Under the pieces are notes generated by a model. It worked only from the letters and a program-made list of their open reading frames with translations. It was not told where the DNA came from and made no database searches. Positions 1 through 6,712 of a DNA stretch of 21,589 bases are shown here, piece after piece. Positions within the stretch are counted from its first letter, which is position 1. The number at the start of each line of letters is the position of its first letter. Made by a program: the position numbers and the translations under genes. Source of the DNA: Phycisphaerae bacterium (GTDB lineage: Bacteria; Planctomycetota; Phycisphaerae; Sedimentisphaerales; Anaerobacaceae); assembly GCA_030630315.1 (NCBI GenBank), contig DAOVNI010000002.1:1-21589 (forward strand), read 5' to 3'.

Positions 1-359
1 TGATGATGATAACCGCCAACGGAATAATTATTCGCACCGGTCTGGAAAAAATCCGCTCGATTGGCAGAAACACACAGGGCGTTCGCTTAATCAAGCTCAA
101 AGCCGGTGACAAGCTCGTCGCCGCTGAAAAGATAAGTCCCGAAGATGTAAACGCCGTTAGAAGTAAGTCAGCAAAAGAGAGCGCCGCAGCGTCGGTACAG
201 ACTTCTAACGGGGTAAGCGCCTCAAAAGAAAAAGCCGACACCAATCAAAAGCCGGAACCAAAGCCGAAAGCTAAACGAAAAGCTAAACCAAAACCGAAGC
301 CGAAAGCCAGGCCGAAATCCGGTTCAAAACCTAAACGTAAAAAAAAGAAAGGAAGATAA
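1..359 (+). CDS. gyrA: DNA gyrase subunit A, C-terminal fragment
   Basis: This is the 3' end of a gene that enters from the left edge, so the true start is not visible. The first ~50 residues match the last blade of the GyrA C-terminal beta-pinwheel: a MMITANGIIIRT strand followed by GRNTQGVRLIKL, a GyrA-box-like GRxTxGV repeat. Gyrase A forms the DNA-cleaving part of the A2B2 gyrase, and this C-terminal domain wraps DNA. After a short Ser/Ala linker the protein ends in a tail of about 37 residues made almost only of Lys, Pro, Arg and Ala, which is more basic than the acidic tail of E. coli GyrA. The family call is firm. ParC is a less likely alternative, because the GRNTQGVRL form is typical of GyrA. 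The gene is convergent with the next one, with a 31-base gap and no clear terminator. Confidence 0.88.
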   Translation, partial: MMITANGIIIRTGLEKIRSIGRNTQGVRLIKLKAGDKLVAAEKISPEDVNAVRSKSAKESAAASVQTSNGVSASKEKADTNQKPEPKPKAKRKAKPKPKPKARPKSGSKPKRKKKKGR

Positions 360-390
360 GCGAGTACAAAGGCCGGGTGAAACGCTGCGG

Positions 391-2541
391 TCAGAACGAC
401 GATGGGGTGATATACTCGTGGTGCATCACTGAGGTAGCAGACAACGGCTTATACGAATGGGGGCCCTGAAGCGCTTTGTCTGCGGTAGAGATGTTTGCAT
501 TGCTCTTTAGTTTTAGTAATGCTTTGAAGATGTCAAATGTCGTTACTAAGCCCTGCACTTTGCCCCGCTGATCCATCACAGGCAAGCACCGCACGCTAAA
601 CCGGCGCATATTTTGCATTATAGCCGGAAGCGGCGTCTCGGGGTTTATAGTGAGAACCGGCCTGGTCATTACCCATTTAATCTTGATTTGAAGTGTAGCG
701 TCATCCGACGGTCGGCGCCATCTCGCAAATACAGGTCGCAGATAAGGGCTGATTGCTCCTGTCAGGTCGTACCTTGACACAATACCTTCCAACACTCCAT
801 TCCGGCCTACCATCATATAGCCGGCATCGTGCTGCTGCATCTTTGCCAGAGCCTGCTGTACGCTATCATCCGAACTGCCCCAGACGACGTCTTTTTGCAT
901 AATATCTTTTGCGCATATCGCTTGGACCGACGATGGATGATAGACGATTGACGATGGACGGTTATCATCACTCGTCCCTCGTGCCTCGTACTTCGACTCA
1001 GCCCTGGCCTTTGCCTCAGCTTCAGCCCTCGCTTTTTCTTCGGCTCTTGCTCTGGCCTCGGCTTCAACTCTTGCCTTCTCTTCAGCTTTTGCTTTTAACT
1101 CAGCTTCTACCCTCGCTTTTTCTTCGGCTCTTGCTTTGGCCTCGGCTTCAAGTCTTGCTTGAGCTTTTGCTTCGGCTTTTGCCCTAACTTTGGCTTCGGC
1201 CCTGGCACTTTTTTCAGCCCTTACCTTTACTTTCCTTTCGGCTTTGGCCTCAACTCTTGCCTTTTCCTCAGCTTTTGCTCTTAACTCCGCTTCAGCTCTC
1301 GCCTTTTCTTCGGCTCTTGCTCTGACCTCAGCTTCGACCCTTGCTTTTCCTTCTGCTTTTGCTTTCGCTTCAGCTTCGACCCTTGCCTTTCCTTCTGCTT
1401 TTGCCCTTGCCTCGGCTTCAACTCTTGCCTTCTCTTCAGCTTTTGCTCTGGCCTCAGCTTCAGCCCTTACTTTTTCTTCTGCTTTTGCTCTGGCCTCTGC
1501 TTCGGTCCTCGCCTTTTCTTCGGCTTTTGCTTTTAACTCGGCTTCGGCCCTGGCCTTTTCTTCAGCTCTTGCTTTTAACTCGGCTTCAGCCTTCGCTTTT
1601 TCTTCAGCTTTTGCTCTTAACTCGGCTTCAGTTCTCGCCTTTTCTTCGGCTATTACTCTGGCCTCGGCTTCGACCCTTGCCTTTTCTTCAGCTTTTGCTT
1701 TTAACTCCGCTTCAGCTCTCGCCTTTTCTTCAGCCCTTGCTTTTAACTCGGTTTCTACCCTCGCTTTTTTTTCGTCTATTGCTCTGGCCTCTGCTTCAGT
1801 TCTTGCCCTTTCTTCAGCTATTGCCTTAATCTCAGCTTCAACCCTGGTCTTTTCTTCAGCCTTTGCTCTGGCTTCAGCTTCAACCCTTGCCTTTTCCTCA
1901 GCTTTTGCTTTTGCCTCGGCTTCGGTCCTGACCTTTTCTTCAGCTATTGCTCTGACCTTAGCTTCAGCCCCTGCCTTTTCTTCGGCTTTTGCTTCGGCTT
2001 TTGCCCTAACTTTGGCTTCGGCTCTGGCACTTTTTTCAGCCCTTACCTCTACTTTCCTTTCGGCTTTCGCTCTCGCTTCGGCCTCAACTCTTGCCTTTTC
2101 CTCAGCTTTTGCTTTTGCCTTTGCCTTTTTTTCAGTTTTTGCTCTGGTTTTTGCCTCAGCTTTTGCTCTTATCTTTTTTTCAGCTTCAGCTCTGGCTTGA
2201 ACTCTGGCTTTTGCTCTGGCTTCGGCCCTGACTCCCTTCTTACCTATACAGGAAGGGTCTAACGGCCAATGTTTCTTTCCGCATTTTTCACACGTCGGCG
2301 TAAATTTCTCATCAGGGAACGGGATTGTTTTTATAATAATTCTGGAAACCGCCTGCTCTTTACCTTCATCCGTCTCGTTCTTTTTCTTACCAGCACAAAG
2401 GCGGAAGGGCCAATGTCTCTGTCCGCATTTCTTACATGTCGGCATAGTTCTCTTAGTGGAAATGCTGTCACGAACAAGCTCAACCGTTTTTGTCGGCGAC
2501 TTTGTGACTTGTGACTTGATTTCTATTGGAGGTGCTGCCAT
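391..2541 (-). CDS. Zinc-knuckle / long charged helix / CBS-pair protein
   Basis: 716 residues in three parts. Residues ~36-49 and ~84-98 each hold a CxxCGxxHWPxxxxC pattern (C36, C39, H43, C49 and C84, C87, H91, C98), probably two small zinc knuckles. Residues ~105-525 are almost only Ala, Glu, Lys and Arg in tandem 14-residue units of the type AEEKARVEAEARAK, as in TolA-like helices, and should form a very long coiled coil or single alpha-helix. Residues ~544-675 are two CBS motifs (AKDIMQKDVV...GIVSRYDL and KWVMTRPVLTI...GLVTTFDIFKALL), a module that usually binds adenine nucleotides. There is no signal peptide or membrane segment, so it is probably cytoplasmic. No Shine-Dalgarno sequence is visible before the ATG. 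The linker between helix and CBS pair is encoded by 7-bp repeats. The function is unknown; the domain parts are clear but the combination is one I do not recognise as a named family. Confidence 0.85.
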   Translation of the reverse strand: MAAPPIEIKSQVTKSPTKTVELVRDSISTKRTMPTCKKCGQRHWPFRLCAGKKKNETDEGKEQAVSRIIIKTIPFPDEKFTPTCEKCGKKHWPLDPSCIGKKGVRAEARAKARVQARAEAEKKIRAKAEAKTRAKTEKKAKAKAKAEEKARVEAEARAKAERKVEVRAEKSARAEAKVRAKAEAKAEEKAGAEAKVRAIAEEKVRTEAEAKAKAEEKARVEAEARAKAEEKTRVEAEIKAIAEERARTEAEARAIDEKKARVETELKARAEEKARAEAELKAKAEEKARVEAEARVIAEEKARTEAELRAKAEEKAKAEAELKARAEEKARAEAELKAKAEEKARTEAEARAKAEEKVRAEAEARAKAEEKARVEAEARAKAEGKARVEAEAKAKAEGKARVEAEVRARAEEKARAEAELRAKAEEKARVEAKAERKVKVRAEKSARAEAKVRAKAEAKAQARLEAEAKARAEEKARVEAELKAKAEEKARVEAEARARAEEKARAEAEAKARAESKYEARGTSDDNRPSSIVYHPSSVQAICAKDIMQKDVVWGSSDDSVQQALAKMQQHDAGYMMVGRNGVLEGIVSRYDLTGAISPYLRPVFARWRRPSDDATLQIKIKWVMTRPVLTINPETPLPAIMQNMRRFSVRCLPVMDQRGKVQGLVTTFDIFKALLKLKSNANISTADKALQGPHSYKPLSATSVMHHEYITPSSF
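925..998. repeat. Heptanucleotide repeats inside the CBS-protein gene
   Basis: Five 7-bp units of consensus GATNGAC (GACCGAC, GATGGAT, GATAGAC, GATTGAC, GATGGAC) run from 925 to 959. After a short gap, three CTCGTNC units and a degenerate fourth (CTCGTCC, CTCGTGC, CTCGTAC, TTCGACT) run from 971 to 998. Because 7 is not a multiple of 3, the encoded peptide is not itself periodic. It forms the polar linker between the long helix and the CBS pair. Confidence 0.85.
1163..2113. repeat. Duplicated ~83-bp block within the helix-coding region
   Basis: Positions 1163-1245 and 1985-2067 are the same sequence with two mismatches, 822 bp apart (274 codons, in frame). They encode the AERKVxVRAEKSARAEAKVRAK stretch, which breaks the 14-residue pattern. 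A further 34-bp identity follows each copy (1246-1279 and 2080-2113), offset by a 12-bp insertion. This points to segmental duplication of the helix region in addition to the 42-bp tandem units. Confidence 0.85.
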
Positions 2542-2770
2542 TTACAGGGTTTGGTTATTTTGTTAGTTTTTTTGAAAGCTATTTGCAACTTCTTCCGTAT
2601 AACAACAAGAAATCATCGATACATCCATTTTTAACACTACTCATCCACTTCATTTTCGATAGATTTTTTCAATACTTTAAGGTTTTTCCATATAGTTAGG
2701 CCGCTTTTGGAGTCACGGCTGTTCGTCCGGTGCCTGGCAGAGCCACAGCAAATTGTGCGTACACCGTTTT

Positions 2771-2823
2771 AGACAGGATTTGCTTGTTTTTTCACATTCT
2801 CCTTTATCCTGTAAATCCTGTCT
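2771..2823. repeat. Inverted repeat with AGGATTT/AAATCCT core
   Basis: AGACAGGATTT (2771-2781) and AAATCCTGTCT (2813-2823) are perfect 11-bp inverted arms separated by 31 bases. The right arm also contains a direct repeat of ATCCTGT. A related pair with the same core lies at 4956-5031. Confidence 0.75.
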
Positions 2824-2884
2824 GAAAAATTTCATATCTGCAGGTATGGCGTTCGCCCAATATCCTTGCTGTTCCAGATGGGAT

Positions 2885-2914
2885 TTGACAAGCAGCGGAA
2901 GGGCGCGTTATGTT
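2885..2914 (+). promoter_or_regulatory. Candidate holA promoter
   Basis: TTGACA (2885-2890) is a perfect -35 hexamer. It is followed after 18 bases by TATGTT (2909-2914), a fair -10. The expected transcription start, around 2921-2923, falls at or within a few bases of the ATG at 2924, so the transcript would be leaderless or nearly so. This agrees with the absence of a clear Shine-Dalgarno sequence. Confidence 0.4.
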
Positions 2915-2923
2915 ACAGGCCTG

Positions 2924-3916
2924 ATGAGTAACTCCAAGGCAAATAAAAGCCCCAGGCTGATTTATGTAATCGCCGGCAAAGAAGATTCTTTGCTCAACGC
3001 CCGGTACCGGGAGCTTCTTGATGAGCTATTAGAGCCGTCGGAAAGAGTAACGGGACTTTTTAGCGCCGAGGCCGCTGGAGTCTCGGTCTCCGAGGTGCTG
3101 GATGAGCTGCGGACCGCCCCGTTCTTAACCGAAAGAAGAGTTGTTGTTGTAAAAGGCGCCGACGATTTCGTCTCTGAAAACCGCCAGTTACTCGAAAGAT
3201 ATTTCGATAAGCCCTGCCCCACCGGCGTACTTGTATTGACCGTAACCAGTTGGGACGCCCGGACCAAACTGGCCAAGAAACTGCCCGGGGTCGGCAAACT
3301 AATCAGCGTAACGCAACCCAAACCCTGGCAACTGCCGGGCCGTCTCATCGAATATACCAGAGACGCACACGGCAAAAATCTAACCAAAGATGCAGCCGAA
3401 CTTCTAATCGAGCTGACCGGCGATAACCTGCCCCGACTGTACAGCGAAATCGACAAGCTGGCCACATTTGCAGATACCGAAAAAGTCATACACGTGCGAC
3501 ATATAGAGTCATTGATTGGCCACAATCGGATATTCGGCGTTTTTTCGGTGATTGACGCTTGTTTGGCCGGTAATGTTGCGCGGGCTGTCGACCGGCTGAG
3601 AAATATGTTCGCGGAGGACAGAACAGCACAGTTCTCCGTCGTCGGCGCTTTTGCGTTTCATTTCCGCAGGATGTTCAACGCCAAAGTTCTGCTTGAAAAG
3701 GGCGTTCGTCCAGCCGAGGTTGCGAACCGGCTGCGAATCTGGGGCAACAAAGACGGCTTTTTTGCACAACTGCGAAAAATGACGTTGAAACAAATCGGCG
3801 ACAACTTACAGCAATTAGCCGCGACTGATTATGCGATAAAAACCGGCCGAACAAAAGCCGAAGTGGCGGTAGAACAATTGGTACTCAAACTCACCGCCAG
3901 CTATGATACCCGCTGA
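2924..3916 (+). CDS. holA: DNA polymerase III, delta subunit
   Basis: 330 residues, the usual HolA length. HolA is the clamp-loader subunit that opens the beta sliding clamp ring. The N-terminal domain begins with IYVIAGKEDSLLNARYRELL, matching the HolA start where a P-loop is degenerate. It is followed by a RRVVVVKGAD strand, the LVLTVTSWDARTKLAKKL region, the AELLIELTGDNLPRLYSEIDKLA helices, and a C-terminal collar domain with FGVFSVIDACLAGNVARAVDRL and the AIKTGRTKAEVAVEQLVLKL ending. I chose the ATG at 2924, because the frame upstream to 2753 is not HolA-like. It is a single gene, convergent with the DUF1848 gene. The family call is confident. Confidence 0.9.
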   Translation: MSNSKANKSPRLIYVIAGKEDSLLNARYRELLDELLEPSERVTGLFSAEAAGVSVSEVLDELRTAPFLTERRVVVVKGADDFVSENRQLLERYFDKPCPTGVLVLTVTSWDARTKLAKKLPGVGKLISVTQPKPWQLPGRLIEYTRDAHGKNLTKDAAELLIELTGDNLPRLYSEIDKLATFADTEKVIHVRHIESLIGHNRIFGVFSVIDACLAGNVARAVDRLRNMFAEDRTAQFSVVGAFAFHFRRMFNAKVLLEKGVRPAEVANRLRIWGNKDGFFAQLRKMTLKQIGDNLQQLAATDYAIKTGRTKAEVAVEQLVLKLTASYDTR

Positions 3917-3974
3917 AGCGCGGTAAGAAACACGTAGATTTTGGTTAAGTGTTGCCGTCGTGACAAAGTGGTTG

Positions 3975-4937
3975 CTAAAACATTTTGAAATGCTCACGGT
4001 CTTTTTGTATTTTGGCGTTTTTAACTTCTGCGAGCCAGCGGTCTGATTCGGCTTTGCTGTAGCCCAGAAAGGCGCTGTTTTTGTCGTGATTTCTAAATGC
4101 CTTGTAGACCTTGGGCTTGTTCACATTTGCGTAGCAGTATATGCAGCCGTGCGGACAGGTATCATACGTTCCAATGTCTGTGCTCTCTGTGCAGCCACAT
4201 TCATTCCTTGTCGGCTTATGGCTGTAAGAGAAGCCGTCCGGGAAAAACAGCTCCTCAATGATGCCGCCGTCGATGCAATGGGCTTTTTTGATTCTCCCAT
4301 TAACTAAATAATCGCCGCAGCATGAAAACATCTGGATTCCGTAACGCTCTGCGATAACCGCTAATTCATTTGCCAAATTAATCTTAAAATCGCTGCTACA
4401 ATCAAAGATTTTTAAACCTTTTGACTTCTCAAACTCAGCAAAATTGCGAATGACCTTGCCGTATTTTACCACGAAGCTGAAATAGCAGCGCTCAACTACT
4501 CCCTCAAACTCCGACGCAAGCTTCTCAAAGCTTCTGATGTAAAAATTGGCGTCGCTAATACTTGAGATGATAATCGGGTCAAACCTCCAATTTATATGCC
4601 GGGGCGAATACGTCTTACTCAATTCCTTTAATGCGTCAATAGCCACCTGTTTTTCCACATTACTTTCAAAGACGCTCGGCAGGCCGGTAACAGTATAGTT
4701 GAAATAGAACTTGTACTCTAAACCATCGATGATTTTCAGGTTCTCAAGAAAAGGGCTGAAGTTTTTGGACCAGAACACAAAACAAGCAACGTCCCGGGGC
4801 TTTAGAGAAACAATATATTTTTGTCCGCCAAAGGGATGCACTACGCCGGCAAAGCCATCTTTTAGCCGGCCCATAAACCAATCCCCGTAAAACGCCGGGA
4901 CATCTGTTCTGCGGGATACCGAAATAATCCTCTTCAT
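3975..4937 (-). CDS. DUF1848 family protein with C-terminal CxxxCxxC motif
   Basis: 320 residues. The N-terminus MKRIISVSRRTDVPAFYGDWFMGRL, the VFWSKNF motif near residue 55, RHINWRFDPII near 113-123, and C-terminal ECGCTESTDIGTYDTCPHGCIYCYAN together identify the uncharacterised DUF1848 family. C261, C265 and C268 form CxxxCxxC, the spacing used by radical SAM enzymes to hold a 4Fe-4S cluster. C247 and C249 lie just before, and C180, C206 and C207 are further candidates. The motif sits near the C-terminus, not at the N-terminus as in standard radical SAM proteins. There is no signal peptide. A weak GGCGAG element precedes the ATG at 4937. It is a single-gene unit with no functional neighbours. 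The family assignment is fairly sure; the reaction is unknown. Confidence 0.83.
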   Translation of the reverse strand: MKRIISVSRRTDVPAFYGDWFMGRLKDGFAGVVHPFGGQKYIVSLKPRDVACFVFWSKNFSPFLENLKIIDGLEYKFYFNYTVTGLPSVFESNVEKQVAIDALKELSKTYSPRHINWRFDPIIISSISDANFYIRSFEKLASEFEGVVERCYFSFVVKYGKVIRNFAEFEKSKGLKIFDCSSDFKINLANELAVIAERYGIQMFSCCGDYLVNGRIKKAHCIDGGIIEELFFPDGFSYSHKPTRNECGCTESTDIGTYDTCPHGCIYCYANVNKPKVYKAFRNHDKNSAFLGYSKAESDRWLAEVKNAKIQKDREHFKMF

Positions 4938-4955
4938 TGCTCGCCAACTCTTAAG

Positions 4956-5031
4956 GCAGGATTTGCCCTTTTTCGTTCAAGTGCCAATGCTACGAATTGT
5001 ATCCGGCTAAATGATGAGAATTAAATCCTGC
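4956..5031. repeat. Second AGGATTT/AAATCCT inverted repeat
   Basis: GCAGGATTT (4956-4964) and AAATCCTGC (5023-5031) are perfect 9-bp inverted arms separated by 58 bases. They lie between the DUF1848 start and the 3' end of the tRNA-Ser gene. The core is shared with the element at 2771-2823. Confidence 0.65.
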
Positions 5032-5058
5032 AAACAATACTGCAAAAGGGATAAAAAC

Positions 5059-5145
5059 CGGAGAGGGCGGGATTCGAACCCGCGGTACCCTTCCGGGCAC
5101 ACCGGTTTTCGAAACCGGCTCCTTCAGCCACTCGGACACCTCTCC
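5059..5145 (-). tRNA. trnS-CGA: tRNA-Ser (anticodon CGA)
   Basis: Read on the minus strand this is an 87-base tRNA. It has a 7-bp acceptor stem (GGAGAGG/CCTCTCC), the usual D-arm TCCGAGTGGCTGAAGGA region, an anticodon arm CCGGT-TTCGAAA-ACCGG, a long class II variable arm, and a T-arm with GGTTCGAATCC. The anticodon CGA reads UCG. The discriminator is G, as expected for tRNA-Ser. CCA is not encoded. A run of five Ts follows two bases past the discriminator and may help end transcription. A tandem 7-bp array abuts its 5' end. Confidence 0.95.
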
Positions 5146-5146
5146 A

Positions 5147-5187
5147 ACTATTTACTATTTACTATTTACTATTTACTATTTACTATT
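5147..5187. repeat. Tandem heptamer array ACTATTT x5.9
   Basis: Five perfect copies of ACTATTT (5147-5181) plus ACTATT (5182-5187) begin one base from the 5' end of the tRNA-Ser gene. On the tRNA strand the units read AAATAGT. They would form the 5' leader of the tRNA precursor, or part of its promoter. Confidence 0.95.
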
Positions 5188-5189
5188 GA

Positions 5190-5220
5190 AAATTAGAAAA
5201 GGCATTAAAACTAACTCAAT
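5190..5220 (-). promoter_or_regulatory. Possible tRNA-Ser promoter
   Basis: On the minus strand TTGAGT and TAATTT (5195-5190) are separated by 18 bases. Transcription would start near 5183, inside the heptamer array. Both hexamers are imperfect, so this is a weak call. Confidence 0.3.
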
Positions 5221-5223
5221 AAT

Positions 5224-5244
5224 AAATAGAAAATAGCAAATAGT
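5224..5244. repeat. Heptamers AAATAGN x3 in front of hisA
   Basis: AAATAGA (5224-5230), AAATAGC (5231-5237) and AAATAGT (5238-5244) are followed two bases later by the hisA ATG at 5247. They are the inverse of the ACTATTT units at 5147-5187, so the two arrays could pair. No Shine-Dalgarno sequence is present. Confidence 0.85.
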
Positions 5245-5246
5245 CA

Positions 5247-5987
5247 ATGAAGATGTATATCATACCGGCAATCGACCTGATGGACGGTAAATGCGTCAGA
5301 CTTATTCAGGGTGAATATCACCGGCAGATAACCTACCGGAACGACCCCGTCAAGCAGGCCCGGGAATTTAGCCTGGCCGGAGCAGAGTGGCTGCATATTG
5401 TCGATTTGGACGGCGCCCGGCTCGGCAGGCCGGTTAATACCGATACAATATCAGCCATAGCAGCTCCCGGACAACTCAAAATCGAGGTTGGCGGCGGACT
5501 GCGCGACGAAGCCGCCATAAAACAACTGCTCGATATGGGCGCCGAAAGGGTGATAATCGGCACGAAAGCCGTGAGCGACTTCGAGTGGTTCAGCCGGATG
5601 GTGGAGAAATTCAGCGGCAAAATCGTACTCGGTCTTGATGCCCGAGGCTCAAAGGTCGCCACCCACGGCTGGACAAAAGACAATCCGCAAGATTTGCTGG
5701 ACTTTGCAGCCGAAGCGGCGAAACTGCCTCTGGCGGCAATAATATATACCGACATCACCAAAGACGGTATGATGGCAGGGCCAAACTTTGAAAGGACAAA
5801 GATGCTTGTCCAGGCGGTAGAGGTGCCTGTCATCGCTTCTGGGGGCGTAAGAGAGATAAGCGATATTAAAAAGCTGGCCGAATTGGCAGTTGAAGCGGTG
5901 ATAATCGGCAGAAGCTTATACGAAGGCACACTCAAACTTACCGACGCAATAAAAGCAGCAAAACTCACGCCCTTGAGCGGCTTTTAA
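5247..5987 (+). CDS. hisA: HisA, ProFAR isomerase of histidine biosynthesis
   Basis: 246 residues, the normal length. HisA opens the ribose ring of 5'-ProFAR to give PRFAR in histidine synthesis, in the cytoplasm. It is a (beta/alpha)8 barrel. Diagnostic segments are YIIPAIDLMDGKCVRLIQGEY (catalytic D10), IEVGGGLRDE near 80-88, LGLDARG with the second catalytic Asp (D131), YTDITKDGMMAGPN near 168-180, VIASGGVREISDI, and the phosphate-binding VIIGRSLYEG near the C-terminus. HisF is excluded by the YTDITKDGM and GLDARG forms. The start may be the ATG at 5247 or the one at 5253, which gives the usual MYIIPAIDL. The leader is made of 7-bp repeats and has no ribosome binding site. No other his gene is in view. 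Confidence 0.95.
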   Translation: MKMYIIPAIDLMDGKCVRLIQGEYHRQITYRNDPVKQAREFSLAGAEWLHIVDLDGARLGRPVNTDTISAIAAPGQLKIEVGGGLRDEAAIKQLLDMGAERVIIGTKAVSDFEWFSRMVEKFSGKIVLGLDARGSKVATHGWTKDNPQDLLDFAAEAAKLPLAAIIYTDITKDGMMAGPNFERTKMLVQAVEVPVIASGGVREISDIKKLAELAVEAVIIGRSLYEGTLKLTDAIKAAKLTPLSGF

Positions 5988-6012
5988 CTTAAAACACCGA
6001 CCAGGAGAGGGT

Positions 6013-6702
6013 TTAATCGCCCCGCTCGGGAGGCTCGAATTTGTACCCGATTTCTCTTATAGTGTGAATAAACGTCGGGTTGTGGGGGTCGGGTTCTACT
6101 TTGTTCCTCAGCGTGGTGATGAAACGGTCGATGCTGCGGGGGCCAACGAAGCAATTATAACCCCAAACCACATTTAATATCTCATCACGCGTAAGTGCTC
6201 GCCCTGGCCTCTTGACAAAAAGTTGCAGCAGTTTGAATTCCTTTGGTGAGAGCTTTATCTCACTTCCCTTGTGCGTTAGTCCTCTGGCTGGAATATCAAG
6301 GCGGTAATCAGCAAATTCATAAATATCCTGTTCGCTTTGCCTCCTTCGTCTCAGGAACGCTGCCGCACGGGCAAGAAGCTCCTTTATGCTGAAAGGCTTG
6401 GTAACATAATCATCCGCTCCGAGATTCAGCCCCAGGACCACATCAGATTCCTCACCCTTGGCGGTCAGCATTAGTATAGGCATATCCAGATTTTCCTTGC
6501 GGATTAGTCTGCATATTTCATAGCCGTTTATCTTCGGCAGCATAATATCCAGAATAATAAGGTCGGGCTTTTTGTTAAGGGCCGTATTTAATCCTTCCTC
6601 ACCATCGGCTGCAGTTAGTACATTGTATCCTTTGAATTCGAAGTTGTCCTTCAAGCCACGCAGCATAGTCGAATCATCTTCAATTATTAAAACTGTTTCC
6701 AT
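6013..6702 (-). CDS. PhoB/OmpR-family response regulator
   Basis: 229 residues. The receiver domain (~1-115) has the acidic pocket E8-D9-D10, phospho-acceptor D52 in LIILDIMLP, T80 in MLTAKG and K102 in YVTKPF. Residues ~130-225 are a winged-helix DNA-binding domain with LSPKEFKLLQLFVKRPGRALTRDEIL and the recognition-helix region RSIDRFITTLRNKVEPDPHNPTFIHTIREIGYKF. It is the DNA-binding output of the kinase encoded immediately upstream: the kinase stop and this ATG are 10 bases apart. There is no Shine-Dalgarno sequence, so translation is probably coupled to the kinase. Regulators of this type bind direct repeats spaced about 11 bp, which are present upstream of the operon. Targets are otherwise unknown. 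Confidence 0.93.
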   Translation of the reverse strand: METVLIIEDDSTMLRGLKDNFEFKGYNVLTAADGEEGLNTALNKKPDLIILDIMLPKINGYEICRLIRKENLDMPILMLTAKGEESDVVLGLNLGADDYVTKPFSIKELLARAAAFLRRRRQSEQDIYEFADYRLDIPARGLTHKGSEIKLSPKEFKLLQLFVKRPGRALTRDEILNVVWGYNCFVGPRSIDRFITTLRNKVEPDPHNPTFIHTIREIGYKFEPPERGD

Positions 6703-6712
6703 TTATTTTTTT

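Larger units (their letters stand above)
2542..2923. other. Divergent intergenic region upstream of holA
   Basis: This is a 382-base spacer between two divergently oriented genes. It is AT-rich near the CBS-protein gene and should hold promoters for both sides. I see an 11-bp inverted repeat at 2771-2823 and a promoter-like pair just before holA. The ATG at 2753 opens a frame into holA, but the extra 57 residues are Cys-rich and unlike HolA and overlap the inverted repeat, so I treat them as non-coding. Confidence 0.6.

Noticed and set aside
1190..2200. A 336-codon open frame antisense to the CBS-protein gene
   Set aside because: It is the complement of the Ala/Glu/Lys/Arg repeat, giving a Leu/Ala/Ser/Phe repeat; no start signal or domain supports it.
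2753..2923. N-terminal extension of holA from an ATG at 2753
   Set aside because: The residues are unlike HolA and the stretch contains the inverted repeat and the likely promoter.
3917..3974. Bidirectional terminator between holA and the DUF1848 gene
   Set aside because: No stable stem with a T-run could be found in these 58 bases.
5147..5187. CRISPR array
   Set aside because: The units are 7 bp and contiguous, with no spacers and no cas genes nearby.
5011..5196. A 61-codon frame with RGRDSNPRYPSGHTG
   Set aside because: It is a translation of the tRNA-Ser gene and the heptamer array, a known type of spurious ORF.
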